Below, piece by piece: positions 17,514 through 26,127 of a DNA stretch of 56,631 bases. Within the stretch, counting starts at the first letter, position 1. Every line of letters begins with the position of its first letter. A program made the position numbers and the translations under genes. The notes under the pieces are model-generated. The model saw nothing but the letters and a program-made list of their open reading frames with translations, was not told where the DNA came from and made no database searches. Source of the stretch: an uncultured Lachnospiraceae bacterium (GTDB taxonomy: Bacteria; Bacillota; Clostridia; Lachnospirales; Lachnospiraceae); assembly GCA_934432885.1 (NCBI GenBank), contig CAKRYY010000018.1, positions 1-56,631 on the forward strand, read 5' to 3'.

Positions 17514-19123
17514 CGGCTCCGATATTCACGAGTCGTATAGCCCTGTGTCTTTTTAAATACAAAGCTGAAATAATGCGGGTCCTTATAACCGACCTCAAGC
17601 GCAATCTCGCCCGAATGCTTTTCGCTCTGGCGCAGCAGCTTCTTTGCTTTTTCCATACGCTTCTGCGTTACATATTCTACAAAGGTGCTTTGCATTTCCT
17701 GTGAAAACAGTGCACTGAAATAGTTGGCGCTCACATTGACCGCTCCCGCCACGCTGTTTAAGGAAAGCGACTCCTGCGTGTAATTTTCTTCGATATATTC
17801 CAATGCCTTTTTCAGAATCTTCTTGCCCTGATTATCACTCTCTCTGTCACGGACAAGAAGCGCCTGTGTCAGCATTTCCTGCAAATAATACGGAATTTCC
17901 TCTGCGCTCATACCTGCTTCCTGCGCCCTGTCGCCACCAAGTGCTTCCAGAAATTCACTCTGGCTGCAGCCCAGGCCTTCTACATAGGCAATCGTCGTAA
18001 ACCGGATGCTGAGTGTTAAATAATCCCGAAAAAGCTTGGAACGCAGCGCTTCCTGCACGCTCTGCAAATAGCTCTGTACAAAATCCTGTATCTCATCGCC
18101 CCGTCCCGTCATTAAAAACTCTTTGATAATCTCCGGATCCACCTTTGCGCTGTCCACACCGCCGATGGTGCTCTCCTCACGCTCAGGCATCATTTTCTTC
18201 AGCAGATCTTCCGTCAGAATATGTACGGAGGGCATCATAAAACGATAGGAAAAGATGTGATTCGTCCTGCTATAGCACTCCGGCAGGGAGCTTAAGCGCT
18301 CTACCGGCGCACCCGTAGCGGCATACCAGTCATATTCCACCTCTGAGGTTTCGCAGATTCGTTTGATATTTTCCATACAACGCGCCGTGATTTCCTCCAT
18401 CTGCGTCGTCTCGCCCTGCAAAAGAATACCATAGGTACTGATATTCCACCGAAATACCGTGTGCTCAGGGTAACGCAGCAAAAACCGCAAAAGCTCATCC
18501 TGCTTTCTGGCAAATTCACGGGATTCCTGCCGTCTGTTTTCCTGATTGCGTTTTTCCTGAAGGCTGACAAAAATCAGATTGTAGCTGGGAGCGTCCATTT
18601 CCAGCCCAAGCCGCCCTGCCTCTTCATAAATCTCCTGAACAGACATATGACCTTCAAACAGCTTCTCAAAGAAAATCCGTCTGGAATATTTCTCATATTC
18701 CCGCATCTCATCCTGATACTGGTCCTGATAGCTGCTCTGCTGCCGCTGCGCTTCAATTTTTACCCGCAGCTCCGAGAGCACCTTCGTCATGGTAGACTTG
18801 GTAATCGGCTTTAGCAGATACTGCTCAACGCCGACCCTGATTGCGGAGCGGGCATATTCAAAATCATCATAGCCGCTTAAGATAATGATTTTCATATCGG
18901 GAAATTCCTGACTAACAATCCGGCTGAGCGCCAGTCCGTCCATAAATGGCATCTTAATATCTGTAAAGAGCACGTCCGGCTTTAGCTTCCGAATCATCGG
19001 CAGTGCCATTTCTCCGTCACTCGCCTCGCCGACGAACTGATAGCCCTGCTGCTGCCAGGGCATATTATCCCTGAGTCCCTCTCTGACAATACTTTCATCC
19101 TCTACCAGGAAAACCTTTATCAC
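17501..19123 (-). CDS. AraC-type response regulator (YesN-like)
   Basis: This 540-residue response regulator has a receiver domain (about residues 1-120; phospho-acceptor Asp55 in DVLFTDIKMPFMDG, conserved Lys in YLLKPITK), a long central region, and a C-terminal AraC helix-turn-helix pair (about 440-540; SLNSVAGAVNVSANYFSALF and EIALEVGYKDPHYFSFVFKK). It should be phosphorylated by the histidine kinase encoded two genes upstream and activate sugar transport genes. The start is GTG, preceded by GGAGGAACAGAC. It is 17 bases after the lipoprotein gene. The YtfQ-like operon is the natural target because of location and direct repeats in its promoter. Confidence 0.93.
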   Translation of the reverse strand: MIKVFLVEDESIVREGLRDNMPWQQQGYQFVGEASDGEMALPMIRKLKPDVLFTDIKMPFMDGLALSRIVSQEFPDMKIIILSGYDDFEYARSAIRVGVEQYLLKPITKSTMTKVLSELRVKIEAQRQQSSYQDQYQDEMREYEKYSRRIFFEKLFEGHMSVQEIYEEAGRLGLEMDAPSYNLIFVSLQEKRNQENRRQESREFARKQDELLRFLLRYPEHTVFRWNISTYGILLQGETTQMEEITARCMENIKRICETSEVEYDWYAATGAPVERLSSLPECYSRTNHIFSYRFMMPSVHILTEDLLKKMMPEREESTIGGVDSAKVDPEIIKEFLMTGRGDEIQDFVQSYLQSVQEALRSKLFRDYLTLSIRFTTIAYVEGLGCSQSEFLEALGGDRAQEAGMSAEEIPYYLQEMLTQALLVRDRESDNQGKKILKKALEYIEENYTQESLSLNSVAGAVNVSANYFSALFSQEMQSTFVEYVTQKRMEKAKKLLRQSEKHSGEIALEVGYKDPHYFSFVFKKTQGYTTREYRSRHLS

Positions 19124-19140
19124 GTCTGTTCCTCCGTTTA

Positions 19141-20184
19141 CTAATATGTTCTGTCGTTTATATAAAGTCCTACGTTACTGATGGAAAATACCTTCTCTTC
19201 TACAGGATTTTGTTTTTGCACGGTCTCCCCATTTTCCAGTCTGTGAATCAAATCTGCAACCAGCTCACCCTGTTCCGGATTACATTCTATATCCACGTTA
19301 ATCGTGCCATCCTCTACCAGCTCCAATGCCGAATGCACCGCATCGAAGGAAATAATTTCTATATCTCCCCGGATTCCTGTCGTAAGCCCCTCATCCTGAA
19401 TCGCCTCCAGCGCACCAAAGGTCATATCATCATTCTGGGATACCACGATGTCAATATCCGGATATATCCTTAGGAATTTTTTCATAACCTCCTTGCCCTT
19501 CGCCGGTGTAAAATCGCCGCTCTCCTCTGCAAGAATGTGCCAGTTGGCATAGCGTCTTGCAATCTCATGGAAACCCGCGCTTCTTCCAAGCTGTGCGGAG
19601 GAGCCCTCTGTTCCGGTCAGTATGACGATATTGATGTCATCATACTGTCTGCCTCTCTTTCTCAGCTCCTGCTCCAGCCACCTGCCGGCTTTTTCACCCT
19701 CCGCATGTGCATCCGTACCGACCCATGCCGTATACAGCGTATCATCCTCCACATCTATCATACGGTCGGCAATAATCACGGGAATTCCCGCATCCTTCGC
19801 CTCCTGCAGCACCGTATCCCAGCCGCTGGCTGTCACAGGGGAAAAGACTATATAATCAACTCTCTGGGAAATAAAGCTGCGGATGGATTTAATCTGGTTT
19901 TCCTGTCTCTGCCTTCCATTTTCCATAATCAGAAAGAAGCCATTTTCCTTTGTCAGCGCATTCTGCATGGATACGGTATTGGCAGTCCGCCAGATAGATT
20001 CGCTGCCAAGCTGCGAATAGCCGACAACAATCAAATCCTCTGCCTGCTCCTGTTCCTGAGCAATCTCATCGGTTACATCAAAATCCGGAAACATGCCACA
20101 GCCCCATACGCCAAGCCCGATACCCAAAAGCAGTATAAACAGCCCTGTTTTTTTGAAAATGCTTCCATAGTTTCTATGCTTCAT
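19141..20184 (-). CDS. Sensor-associated sugar-binding lipoprotein (YtfQ/XylFII-like)
   Basis: This binding-fold protein of about 347 residues has no transporter partner of its own; it lies between the kinase and response regulator genes. Starting at MKHRNYGSIFKK the signal segment ends VWGC, giving a lipid anchor at Cys29. The mature domain (VGYSQLGSESIWRTANTVSM, VTASGWDTVLQEAKDAGIPV, VSQNDDMTFGALEAIQDEG) closely parallels the YtfQ-like transporter protein. By analogy with XylFII-LytS-YesN of Clostridium beijerinckii it probably presents the sugar to the kinase. In-frame ATGs at 20205 and 20193 are alternatives; the ribosome site is weak and the start overlaps the kinase gene. Confidence 0.87.
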   Translation of the reverse strand: MKHRNYGSIFKKTGLFILLLGIGLGVWGCGMFPDFDVTDEIAQEQEQAEDLIVVGYSQLGSESIWRTANTVSMQNALTKENGFFLIMENGRQRQENQIKSIRSFISQRVDYIVFSPVTASGWDTVLQEAKDAGIPVIIADRMIDVEDDTLYTAWVGTDAHAEGEKAGRWLEQELRKRGRQYDDINIVILTGTEGSSAQLGRSAGFHEIARRYANWHILAEESGDFTPAKGKEVMKKFLRIYPDIDIVVSQNDDMTFGALEAIQDEGLTTGIRGDIEIISFDAVHSALELVEDGTINVDIECNPEQGELVADLIHRLENGETVQKQNPVEEKVFSISNVGLYINDRTY

Positions 20185-21676
20185 GCTTATCATCCATCTT
20201 TCCATAATACACCGCCGGAATCACAATCTTAACACTGGTTCCCTTTCCCTTTTCAGAGTCGATTGTCATGCCGTATTCCGCGCCGAAATTCATGCGGATC
20301 CGCTCATTGACATTTGCAAGCCCAAAGCCCTGCTCCGTCTCCTGACAGGGTCTTTGAATCTCCCGGCGAAGCCGCATAAGCTCCTCTTCTTCCATGCCGA
20401 CGCCATTGTCACACACCTCTAAAAAGACCTTTTCTCCTTTTAGAGAACCGTTTACAGAGATAAGCCCCCGTGCCCGCTTATACTTGATTCCATGATAGAG
20501 GGAATTCTCAACCAGCGGCTGCAACGTCAGCTTTAAAATCTTATACTGATAAAGCGCCGGGTCAATATGGATTTCATAATCCAGAATATCCTGATACCGT
20601 ACCTGCTGAATCTCAAGATAGCTCTTAATATGAAGCTCCTCCTCCTGAATGGTAATATACTCTTTTCCCTTACTCAGCACCAGACGGAAAAATTCGGAAA
20701 GAGAAACTACCATATTAACCGCGCGTTCTGAATTGTTTCCTTCAATCAGCCATACAATCGTGTCCAGCGTATTATAAAGGAAATGCGGGTTAATCTGCTC
20801 CTGCAAAAGGCGAAGATCCGCCCGCCGCATCCTTCTTTCATCCTCTTTAATCTTCTCAACCAGCGTCTCCAGATTTTCTGCCATGTCATTGACACTGTCT
20901 GAGAGTACCTTAATCTCATCGTTGCTGTCAACTCTCGCACGCACAGAAAGATTTCCCTCTGAAATCTCGCCCGTGACACGATACAGCTCCTGTACCGGCC
21001 GGGTAATGCCCCTGACCATTATCACGGTAAAAATCAAAACTGCAAGCACAACAAAAGCAACCAGTCCGATGCAGAACAATACAAAGGAATGTACCTGCTC
21101 ATTTAAGCTGTCCGTCAGATGCTCGATGCTCTTCGTCTGGTAATAAATATAATACTGAATGTCATCCTGCACCAGCTCTGTCATGATATAGATGTTATTT
21201 TCCAGCATCACAATATTATCATCATAGCTGCCACCATTATCCAGACTTTGATGGATGTCATCAACCCGGTCTTCCAGCGTGTCAATGTTACGTAAAAGGC
21301 TTTGCAGCCAGACGCGGCTCTCCCCATCCGTCGTAATCTTCATCAGGTTGCCAAACTCGCTGCGCAGCTCGGCTATCATGGCATAAGGGTCTTTTAAGGA
21401 TTCATCCTGTCCAATCTCATCAAAGGTAATATAGCCAACCACCAGCTTATATAGGGATTCATCCATTTCCTCTTTAAAATTAAGATTATAGCTGTTGGCA
21501 ACGGTCATATTACTGACAATACTGTCATAAACATTGCGGTAATTGATAAGCGCCGCCATCAGGTAAATAACCACCGCCAAAAATGGCACTGCCGCCGTAA
21601 CGGCTAGCAGTGTCATCTTTACCTTGATGGGATATTTGATTTTCGGATTTTTTTGTCTCACAGATTCACTCTCCAC
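20174..21676 (-). CDS. Sensor histidine kinase (LytS/YesM type)
   Basis: This 500-residue membrane kinase has a first membrane segment at about residues 20-45, an extracellular domain, a second segment at about 190-215 (LFCIGLVAFVVLAVLIFTVI), a HAMP linker (GITRPVQELYRVTGEI), a His_kinase domain with the phospho-acceptor in LLQEQINPHFLYNTLDTIVW (near residue 297), and an ATP-binding domain with DNGVGM and GFGLANVNERI. It should sense sugar through the adjacent lipoprotein and phosphorylate the AraC-type regulator. The start is GTG at 21676 with GGGA six bases before; a second GTG five codons on is equally possible. Confidence 0.93.
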   Translation of the reverse strand: MESESVRQKNPKIKYPIKVKMTLLAVTAAVPFLAVVIYLMAALINYRNVYDSIVSNMTVANSYNLNFKEEMDESLYKLVVGYITFDEIGQDESLKDPYAMIAELRSEFGNLMKITTDGESRVWLQSLLRNIDTLEDRVDDIHQSLDNGGSYDDNIVMLENNIYIMTELVQDDIQYYIYYQTKSIEHLTDSLNEQVHSFVLFCIGLVAFVVLAVLIFTVIMVRGITRPVQELYRVTGEISEGNLSVRARVDSNDEIKVLSDSVNDMAENLETLVEKIKEDERRMRRADLRLLQEQINPHFLYNTLDTIVWLIEGNNSERAVNMVVSLSEFFRLVLSKGKEYITIQEEELHIKSYLEIQQVRYQDILDYEIHIDPALYQYKILKLTLQPLVENSLYHGIKYKRARGLISVNGSLKGEKVFLEVCDNGVGMEEEELMRLRREIQRPCQETEQGFGLANVNERIRMNFGAEYGMTIDSEKGKGTSVKIVIPAVYYGKMDDKHEA

Positions 21677-21779
21677 CTTTTATCCCAGTATACCATATAA
21701 AAATAAAATACAAAATGGACAATTTCTATTCCCCTTCAGGATTTCATATCTTTCTGTAAGGACATCTCAGGATACGATT

Positions 21780-23636
21780 ATGACTTTCTCTTACAAAACA
21801 CTTCTGGCAAAGCTGCGCGCCCTGCCTGCAAAAAGTCTTCTGCTGATTTCAGGACTTTTTCTCTTCGTTCTTCTCTTTTTTGCTGCATCACCCAGGCACA
21901 GGCTGCACTGCTTCATGATGCAGATTTTCCGTTCGGAAATGTCTGCGGATACCCTGAATATGCACTATACGCTGGCACACCCAGAGCATTACGGCATTTC
22001 TCCAAAAAAAGCCTCTCTGCCGGTTTATTCCGCTGCCCAGTCCGCACGCACCAGCCAGGACTGCCGCAAAGCGCAGAAAACGCTCCATACTATCCCAAAG
22101 GCCTTTCTCTCTGCTGATGACAGGCTGCTCTATCGTCTGCTCGAGCGGCAGCTTACAGAGCAGATAGAAGCCGAAAAATATCCTTATTACAGTGAACCGC
22201 TTTCCCCCGCAAGTGGCGCACAGTCGCAGCTTCCTATTCTTTTATCGGAATATACCTTTCGAAATGTGCAGGACGTAGAGGTATACCTCTCCCTGCTTAC
22301 AAAGCTCCCCGCTTATTTTGACGGACTTTTGCAGTATGAGCAGGAAAAGGCAGACGCCGGTTTCTTTATGCCGGATGACAGCGCAGATAAGCTGCTCGAG
22401 CAATGCGAGCTTATTATAGATGAGAGCAGCTTAAAGGCGGGAACGCATTTCCTGGAACTTACCTTTAAGCAGCGTCTTGACCTGCTGACAGCCAAGGGGC
22501 TTCTTACGCAAAAGGAGGCAGACGCCTTTGCAGGGCAAAATCAGGAAATCCTCTTAAGCTGCGTTCTGCCCGCCTATCAAAGGCTTGGAGACGGCATCCT
22601 GCTTTTAAAAGGAAAAGGCAAAAATCCGCTTGGACTGTGTCATTTTCCAGAGGGCAGAGACTATTACTGTCTCCTGTTCCGCCAGACCACCGGCTGCGAG
22701 CGCCCGATTCCGGAGGTAAAACAGATGCTGCTTTCACAGCTGAAAGCAGATACACAGGCATTATCCACACTTTTAAAGGAGCATGCCGTTTTTCTTACCG
22801 GCAATGACGGCGCCCTGCTTTTAACGGATAAGCTACAGGAAATCCCATGCTTTTCCACACCGGATACCATGCTTTGCAGTCTGACGGAGCACATGGCGCG
22901 CGATTTTCCAACGCTGCCCCCATCTAAAGAGGCTATTATGCATCAGGTTAAAAATGTTTCTGAATGTATGGAGGATTATTCCAGCCCTGCCTTTTATTTA
23001 ACGCCGCCTGTGGATGACTGCTTCCAGAATACCATCTATATCAATCAGAAGGACGCGCCGGATGCACTGGAGCTGTATACCACACTCGCTCATGAGGGCT
23101 ATCCCGGACACCTTTATCAGACGGTATATTATCAGCTCTGCTGCCAGAAGGAAAAAACTCCGCCGCTCCGCAGCCTGCTTTCCTGCGGCGGTTATGTAGA
23201 AGGCTGGGCGCTCTATGTGGAAATGCAGTCCTATCAGTATGTACAGGAAATTCTGTCTGAAAACGGCGTCTCCGACGACCTTTTGCTTAGCTGTGAAGCA
23301 CAGCGCTTAAGCCGCAGCATCCAGCTCTGTCTGTGCACACTGCTTGACATTGCCATCCATTATGAGGGAGCCGACTATGAAACCGTCTGTGAGATTTTGT
23401 CCAAATTCGGTATCGTAAACGAAAACAGCGCCCGTGCAATGTATGCCTATATCCGGGAGGAGCCTGCAAATTATCCCAAATATTATGTTGGCTATCTGGA
23501 ATTTCTTGCATTAAAAAATACCCTGAAAGAACGTCTGGGAGGAGATTTTTCCGAAAAAGCCTTCCATGAGTCCATTTTAAAAGCAGGGCCCGCTCCCTTT
23601 TCCATTCTTACAGAGTATCTGCTGGCAGCCTCGTAA
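21780..23636 (+). CDS. DUF885-family membrane-anchored metallopeptidase-like protein
   Basis: This 618-residue protein belongs to the DUF885 family of predicted metallocarboxypeptidases. An N-terminal hydrophobic anchor (SLLLISGLFLFVLLFFAA, about residues 19-36) should place the rest outside the membrane. The family metal-binding motif appears as AHEGYPGHLYQ near residue 438, followed by GGYVEGWALYVEMQ and later EAQRLSR. The ATG at 21780 gives the typical length; a longer frame to 21624 overlaps the kinase coding region and lacks a ribosome site. It is divergent from the kinase. Substrate and link to sugar sensing are unknown. Confidence 0.85.
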   Translation: MTFSYKTLLAKLRALPAKSLLLISGLFLFVLLFFAASPRHRLHCFMMQIFRSEMSADTLNMHYTLAHPEHYGISPKKASLPVYSAAQSARTSQDCRKAQKTLHTIPKAFLSADDRLLYRLLERQLTEQIEAEKYPYYSEPLSPASGAQSQLPILLSEYTFRNVQDVEVYLSLLTKLPAYFDGLLQYEQEKADAGFFMPDDSADKLLEQCELIIDESSLKAGTHFLELTFKQRLDLLTAKGLLTQKEADAFAGQNQEILLSCVLPAYQRLGDGILLLKGKGKNPLGLCHFPEGRDYYCLLFRQTTGCERPIPEVKQMLLSQLKADTQALSTLLKEHAVFLTGNDGALLLTDKLQEIPCFSTPDTMLCSLTEHMARDFPTLPPSKEAIMHQVKNVSECMEDYSSPAFYLTPPVDDCFQNTIYINQKDAPDALELYTTLAHEGYPGHLYQTVYYQLCCQKEKTPPLRSLLSCGGYVEGWALYVEMQSYQYVQEILSENGVSDDLLLSCEAQRLSRSIQLCLCTLLDIAIHYEGADYETVCEILSKFGIVNENSARAMYAYIREEPANYPKYYVGYLEFLALKNTLKERLGGDFSEKAFHESILKAGPAPFSILTEYLLAAS

Positions 23637-23659
23637 ACATATCGGCACGCCATAAGCTG

Positions 23660-24103
23660 TTATTTTTCCTGAAGTGTTTTGAAATACTTGTTTAAATTGG
23701 TCAGTACCTTTTCAAGCACCACCTTTTCCTCGTCGTTAAGCTGTACAACAATGCTCTGCACCAGCTCCTCGTGGAACTGCTGGTGCTTGCGGTAGACCCG
23801 CTTTCCTTTTTCCGTCAGGGACACCAGTACGACACGCCGGTCCTCCTCGCTTCTGACGCGCTCTACAAAGCCTTTTTTCACAAGACTGTTGACCGATATA
23901 GTCAAAGTTCCTGTCGTAACGGACAGCGCCTTTGCCACGCTCGTCATGTTTTTAGGCTGCTCTACGCCAATCGCCTCCATTACGTGCATATCGTTTGTCG
24001 TCGCGTTCTGATAGGCGTCTGTATGAATTACTTTTTCTTCAATTCCGGTAATATTCTTAAATACTTTGACGAACACCTCGTTCAAAGCTGCATTGATGTC
24101 CAC
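23660..24103 (-). CDS. MarR-family regulator, FabT-like
   Basis: This 147-residue MarR winged-helix protein (MTSVAKALSVTTGTLTISVNSL as recognition region; RSEEDRRVVLVSLTEKGK as wing) resembles FabT, the repressor of fatty acid synthesis in Firmicutes. The family usually sits in or beside the fab operon; here that operon is 13 kb away but carries FabT-like palindromes, so this protein is a candidate repressor. I chose the GTG at 24103 (MDINAALNEVF) because AAAGGTG is well spaced; a GTG at 24115 abuts its ribosome site. Other MarR roles cannot be excluded. Confidence 0.82.
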   Translation of the reverse strand: MDINAALNEVFVKVFKNITGIEEKVIHTDAYQNATTNDMHVMEAIGVEQPKNMTSVAKALSVTTGTLTISVNSLVKKGFVERVRSEEDRRVVLVSLTEKGKRVYRKHQQFHEELVQSIVVQLNDEEKVVLEKVLTNLNKYFKTLQEK

Positions 24104-24135
24104 TTTTACAGGCACCTTTCCTTTTTCTTTTCTGA

Positions 24136-24165
24136 ATTATAACACTCTGCGCGCTTTTATGGCAA
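24136..24165 (-). promoter_or_regulatory. Promoter of the MarR/FabT-like gene
   Basis: TTGCCA (24165-24160), an 18-base spacer and TATAAT (24141-24136) on the minus strand lie 33 bases before the coding start and overlap the end of the Mrr-domain gene. Confidence 0.6.
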
Positions 24166-24624
24166 GTAGGCGTTTTCTGTGCCCATCTCCTCCAGCATTT
24201 CCTCCAGATACCCTCTGTCCCACAAAAGGATTTTGAGCTTCTTTGCCGCTGAAACCGCCGGCGCGGTAAAATACTGGTTTGTCAGTACCGCACCTACCAT
24301 CCTGTCATAGTAATCCCTTCCTGCATAAGCCTCCTGTACCGCTTTCACGCCGACCGGTCCCTCATATCGCTTACACTGGATTGCATAGGTTACGCCGTCC
24401 TTTTCTGCCAGAATGTCAATGCCAAAATCTCCGCTTCCCTTCGTCACCTCTACCTCAAGAAAGCCTCTGTTTCGCAGCAGTCCCGCACAGAACTGTTCAA
24501 AATCATGCCCCTCCATTTCATCCATCGGCACGCTTTTCTTTCTATGTAAAAGCAGGTATGCCGCCAAAAGCAGGAGCACCAGCGCTATCCCCACACCGGC
24601 TATTATCATTGCTGTCTTATCCAC
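24157..24624 (-). CDS. Membrane-anchored restriction-endonuclease-like (Mrr_cat) protein
   Basis: This 155-residue protein has an N-terminal membrane segment (about residues 6-27, MIIAGVGIALVLLLLAAYLL) and a PD-(D/E)XK nuclease fold of the Mrr type. The catalytic pattern is visible: an early glutamate in GHDFEQFCAGLL, the aspartate in GSGDFGIDILAEKDG, and QCK in YAIQCKRYEG. Such proteins often act on foreign or methylated DNA, but the small membrane-anchored forms are uncharacterised. It follows the UPF0126 gene by 11 bases. No methyltransferase or other restriction gene is nearby. Confidence 0.85.
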   Translation of the reverse strand: MDKTAMIIAGVGIALVLLLLAAYLLLHRKKSVPMDEMEGHDFEQFCAGLLRNRGFLEVEVTKGSGDFGIDILAEKDGVTYAIQCKRYEGPVGVKAVQEAYAGRDYYDRMVGAVLTNQYFTAPAVSAAKKLKILLWDRGYLEEMLEEMGTENAYLP

Positions 24625-24635
24625 AATACCGCCTC

Positions 24636-25280
24636 CTATCTTCTACTGCGCAGCGCTTTGGGCAAATCCCAGCAGTAATAGGTCGCAAGCAGCCGGATAA
24701 GCAGTGTTGCCAGTGTCCCCGCCGCCATTGCAAGGTACACATCCGTCGCAAGCAGACATTCACAGACGATGCCGCCAACGATTGCCGCAATCGCATATAC
24801 ACGTTTATACAGCACAAACGGCATTTCGCCCGCCATCATATCGCGCAGCATGCCTCCGCCGATTCCGGTTATGATTCCCAAAAATACCAGAAAGAAGCCG
24901 CTCTCATGCCCCTGCATATAACCCTTATGCACCCCTACGGCAGTAAAAAGTCCAAGTCCAAGAGCATCACAGAAGTTCATTAGCCGTTCATAGGTCATCA
25001 TATACCGGCTCTCCAGCAGCTTCTGCTTCCAGTAAATTAACAGAAACAAAAGCAGCGAAGTCAAAAACGCAACCGCCGCATAAACCGGGTCAAGAAAAAC
25101 ACCGGGCGGCGTCAGTCCCAAAAGCAGGTCGCGGATTACCCCGCCGCCGACCGCCGTTACCATTCCAAGCACAATAACGCCGAAAATATCCAGATTTTTG
25201 CGGATTCCAACCATCGCGCCTGACCACGCAAAGGCTATCGTTCCTATAATTTCTATCAAATATACCAGTTTCGTTTCCAT
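24636..25280 (-). CDS. UPF0126/TRIC family membrane protein (YicG-like)
   Basis: This 214-residue protein contains two repeats of the UPF0126 domain, each about three membrane helices. The first carries AFAWSGAMVGIRKNLDIFGV and TAVGGGVIRDLLLG; the second GLGLFTAVGVHKGY and TGIGGGMLRDMMAGEMPFV. The GGGxxRD motifs are the family hallmark. Bacterial members form trimeric cation channels, and the E. coli relatives have been linked to glycine transport. It precedes the Mrr-domain gene in a two-gene unit. Confidence 0.93.
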   Translation of the reverse strand: METKLVYLIEIIGTIAFAWSGAMVGIRKNLDIFGVIVLGMVTAVGGGVIRDLLLGLTPPGVFLDPVYAAVAFLTSLLLFLLIYWKQKLLESRYMMTYERLMNFCDALGLGLFTAVGVHKGYMQGHESGFFLVFLGIITGIGGGMLRDMMAGEMPFVLYKRVYAIAAIVGGIVCECLLATDVYLAMAAGTLATLLIRLLATYYCWDLPKALRSRR

Positions 25281-25330
25281 CTTACTTTCCTCTAACCAAA
25301 GTATACACGCTCATGCGCAGATAGGGAAGC

Positions 25331-25366
25331 AAAAGCGATACCCGGTTATACAGCCAGGTACCGCTT
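25331..25366 (-). terminator. Probable terminator of the liv operon
   Basis: On the minus strand AAGCGGTACCTGG and CCGGGTATCGCTT form an imperfect stem around CTGTATAA, ending in CTTTTG. It lies 38 bases after livF. The short U-run makes it only moderately convincing. Confidence 0.55.
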
Positions 25367-25404
25367 ATTTTCATTTCATCAGCTTTATTGCACAGATATT
25401 CCTT

Positions 25405-26127
25405 TTATTTTTTTGCCTTGCCAAGATATGCTGCTTTGATTTCGTCATTCTCCAGAAGCTCTGCGCCGCTTCCTGTCATCGTAATCCGTCCTGTCTCCAT
25501 GACATAAGCCAGATCTGCCGCCTTTAACGCCATATTCGCATTCTGCTCTACCAGTAGGATGGTAACGCCCTGCTTGTTAATCTCATGGATGATGTCAAAT
25601 ACGCCCTGTACGACGATAGGCGCCAGTCCAAGAGACGGCTCATCCATCATAATAACGGACGGCTTGCTCATCAGCGCACGACCGATTGCCAGCATCTGCT
25701 GCTCTCCGCCGGAAAGAGTTCCCGCCTTCTGCCAGGAACGTTCCTTCAGTCTCGGGAACAGATCGCATACCCAGTCAATATCTGCCGCAAGATCCTCTTT
25801 TCTCATATATGCGCCGATTTTCAGGTTTTCCAAAACCGAAAGGTTCGGAAATACACGTCTGCCCTCCGGAACCAGCGTAATTCCCTTGGACACAATTACA
25901 TCGGTAGAAAGTCCCGCAAGCTCCTCACCCTGAAACAGGATGCTGCCCTGTGCCGGCTTCTCCAGTCCGACGATGGAGCGCAGCGTCGAGCTCTTACCCG
26001 CTCCGTTTGCGCCAATCAGGGTTACGATTTTTCCCTTTGGTACGACAAAGTTAATTTCCTTTACCGCCTTGATTCCGCCATAGGAGACAGACAGGCCTGA
26101 AATTTCCAAAATATTTTCACTATTCAT
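25405..26127 (-). CDS. livF: Branched-chain amino acid ABC transporter ATPase LivF
   Basis: LivF is one of two ATPases driving uptake of leucine, isoleucine and valine. The 240 residues include Walker A GANGAGKSS, signature LSGGEQQMLAIGRAL and Walker B VIMMDEPSLGLAP. The start MNSENILEISGLSVSYGG overlaps the livG stop by 8 bases (ATGAATAG), implying coupled translation; a frame extension to 26154 lies inside livG and is not credible. It is the last gene of livJHMGF. Confidence 0.95.
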   Translation of the reverse strand: MNSENILEISGLSVSYGGIKAVKEINFVVPKGKIVTLIGANGAGKSSTLRSIVGLEKPAQGSILFQGEELAGLSTDVIVSKGITLVPEGRRVFPNLSVLENLKIGAYMRKEDLAADIDWVCDLFPRLKERSWQKAGTLSGGEQQMLAIGRALMSKPSVIMMDEPSLGLAPIVVQGVFDIIHEINKQGVTILLVEQNANMALKAADLAYVMETGRITMTGSGAELLENDEIKAAYLGKAKK

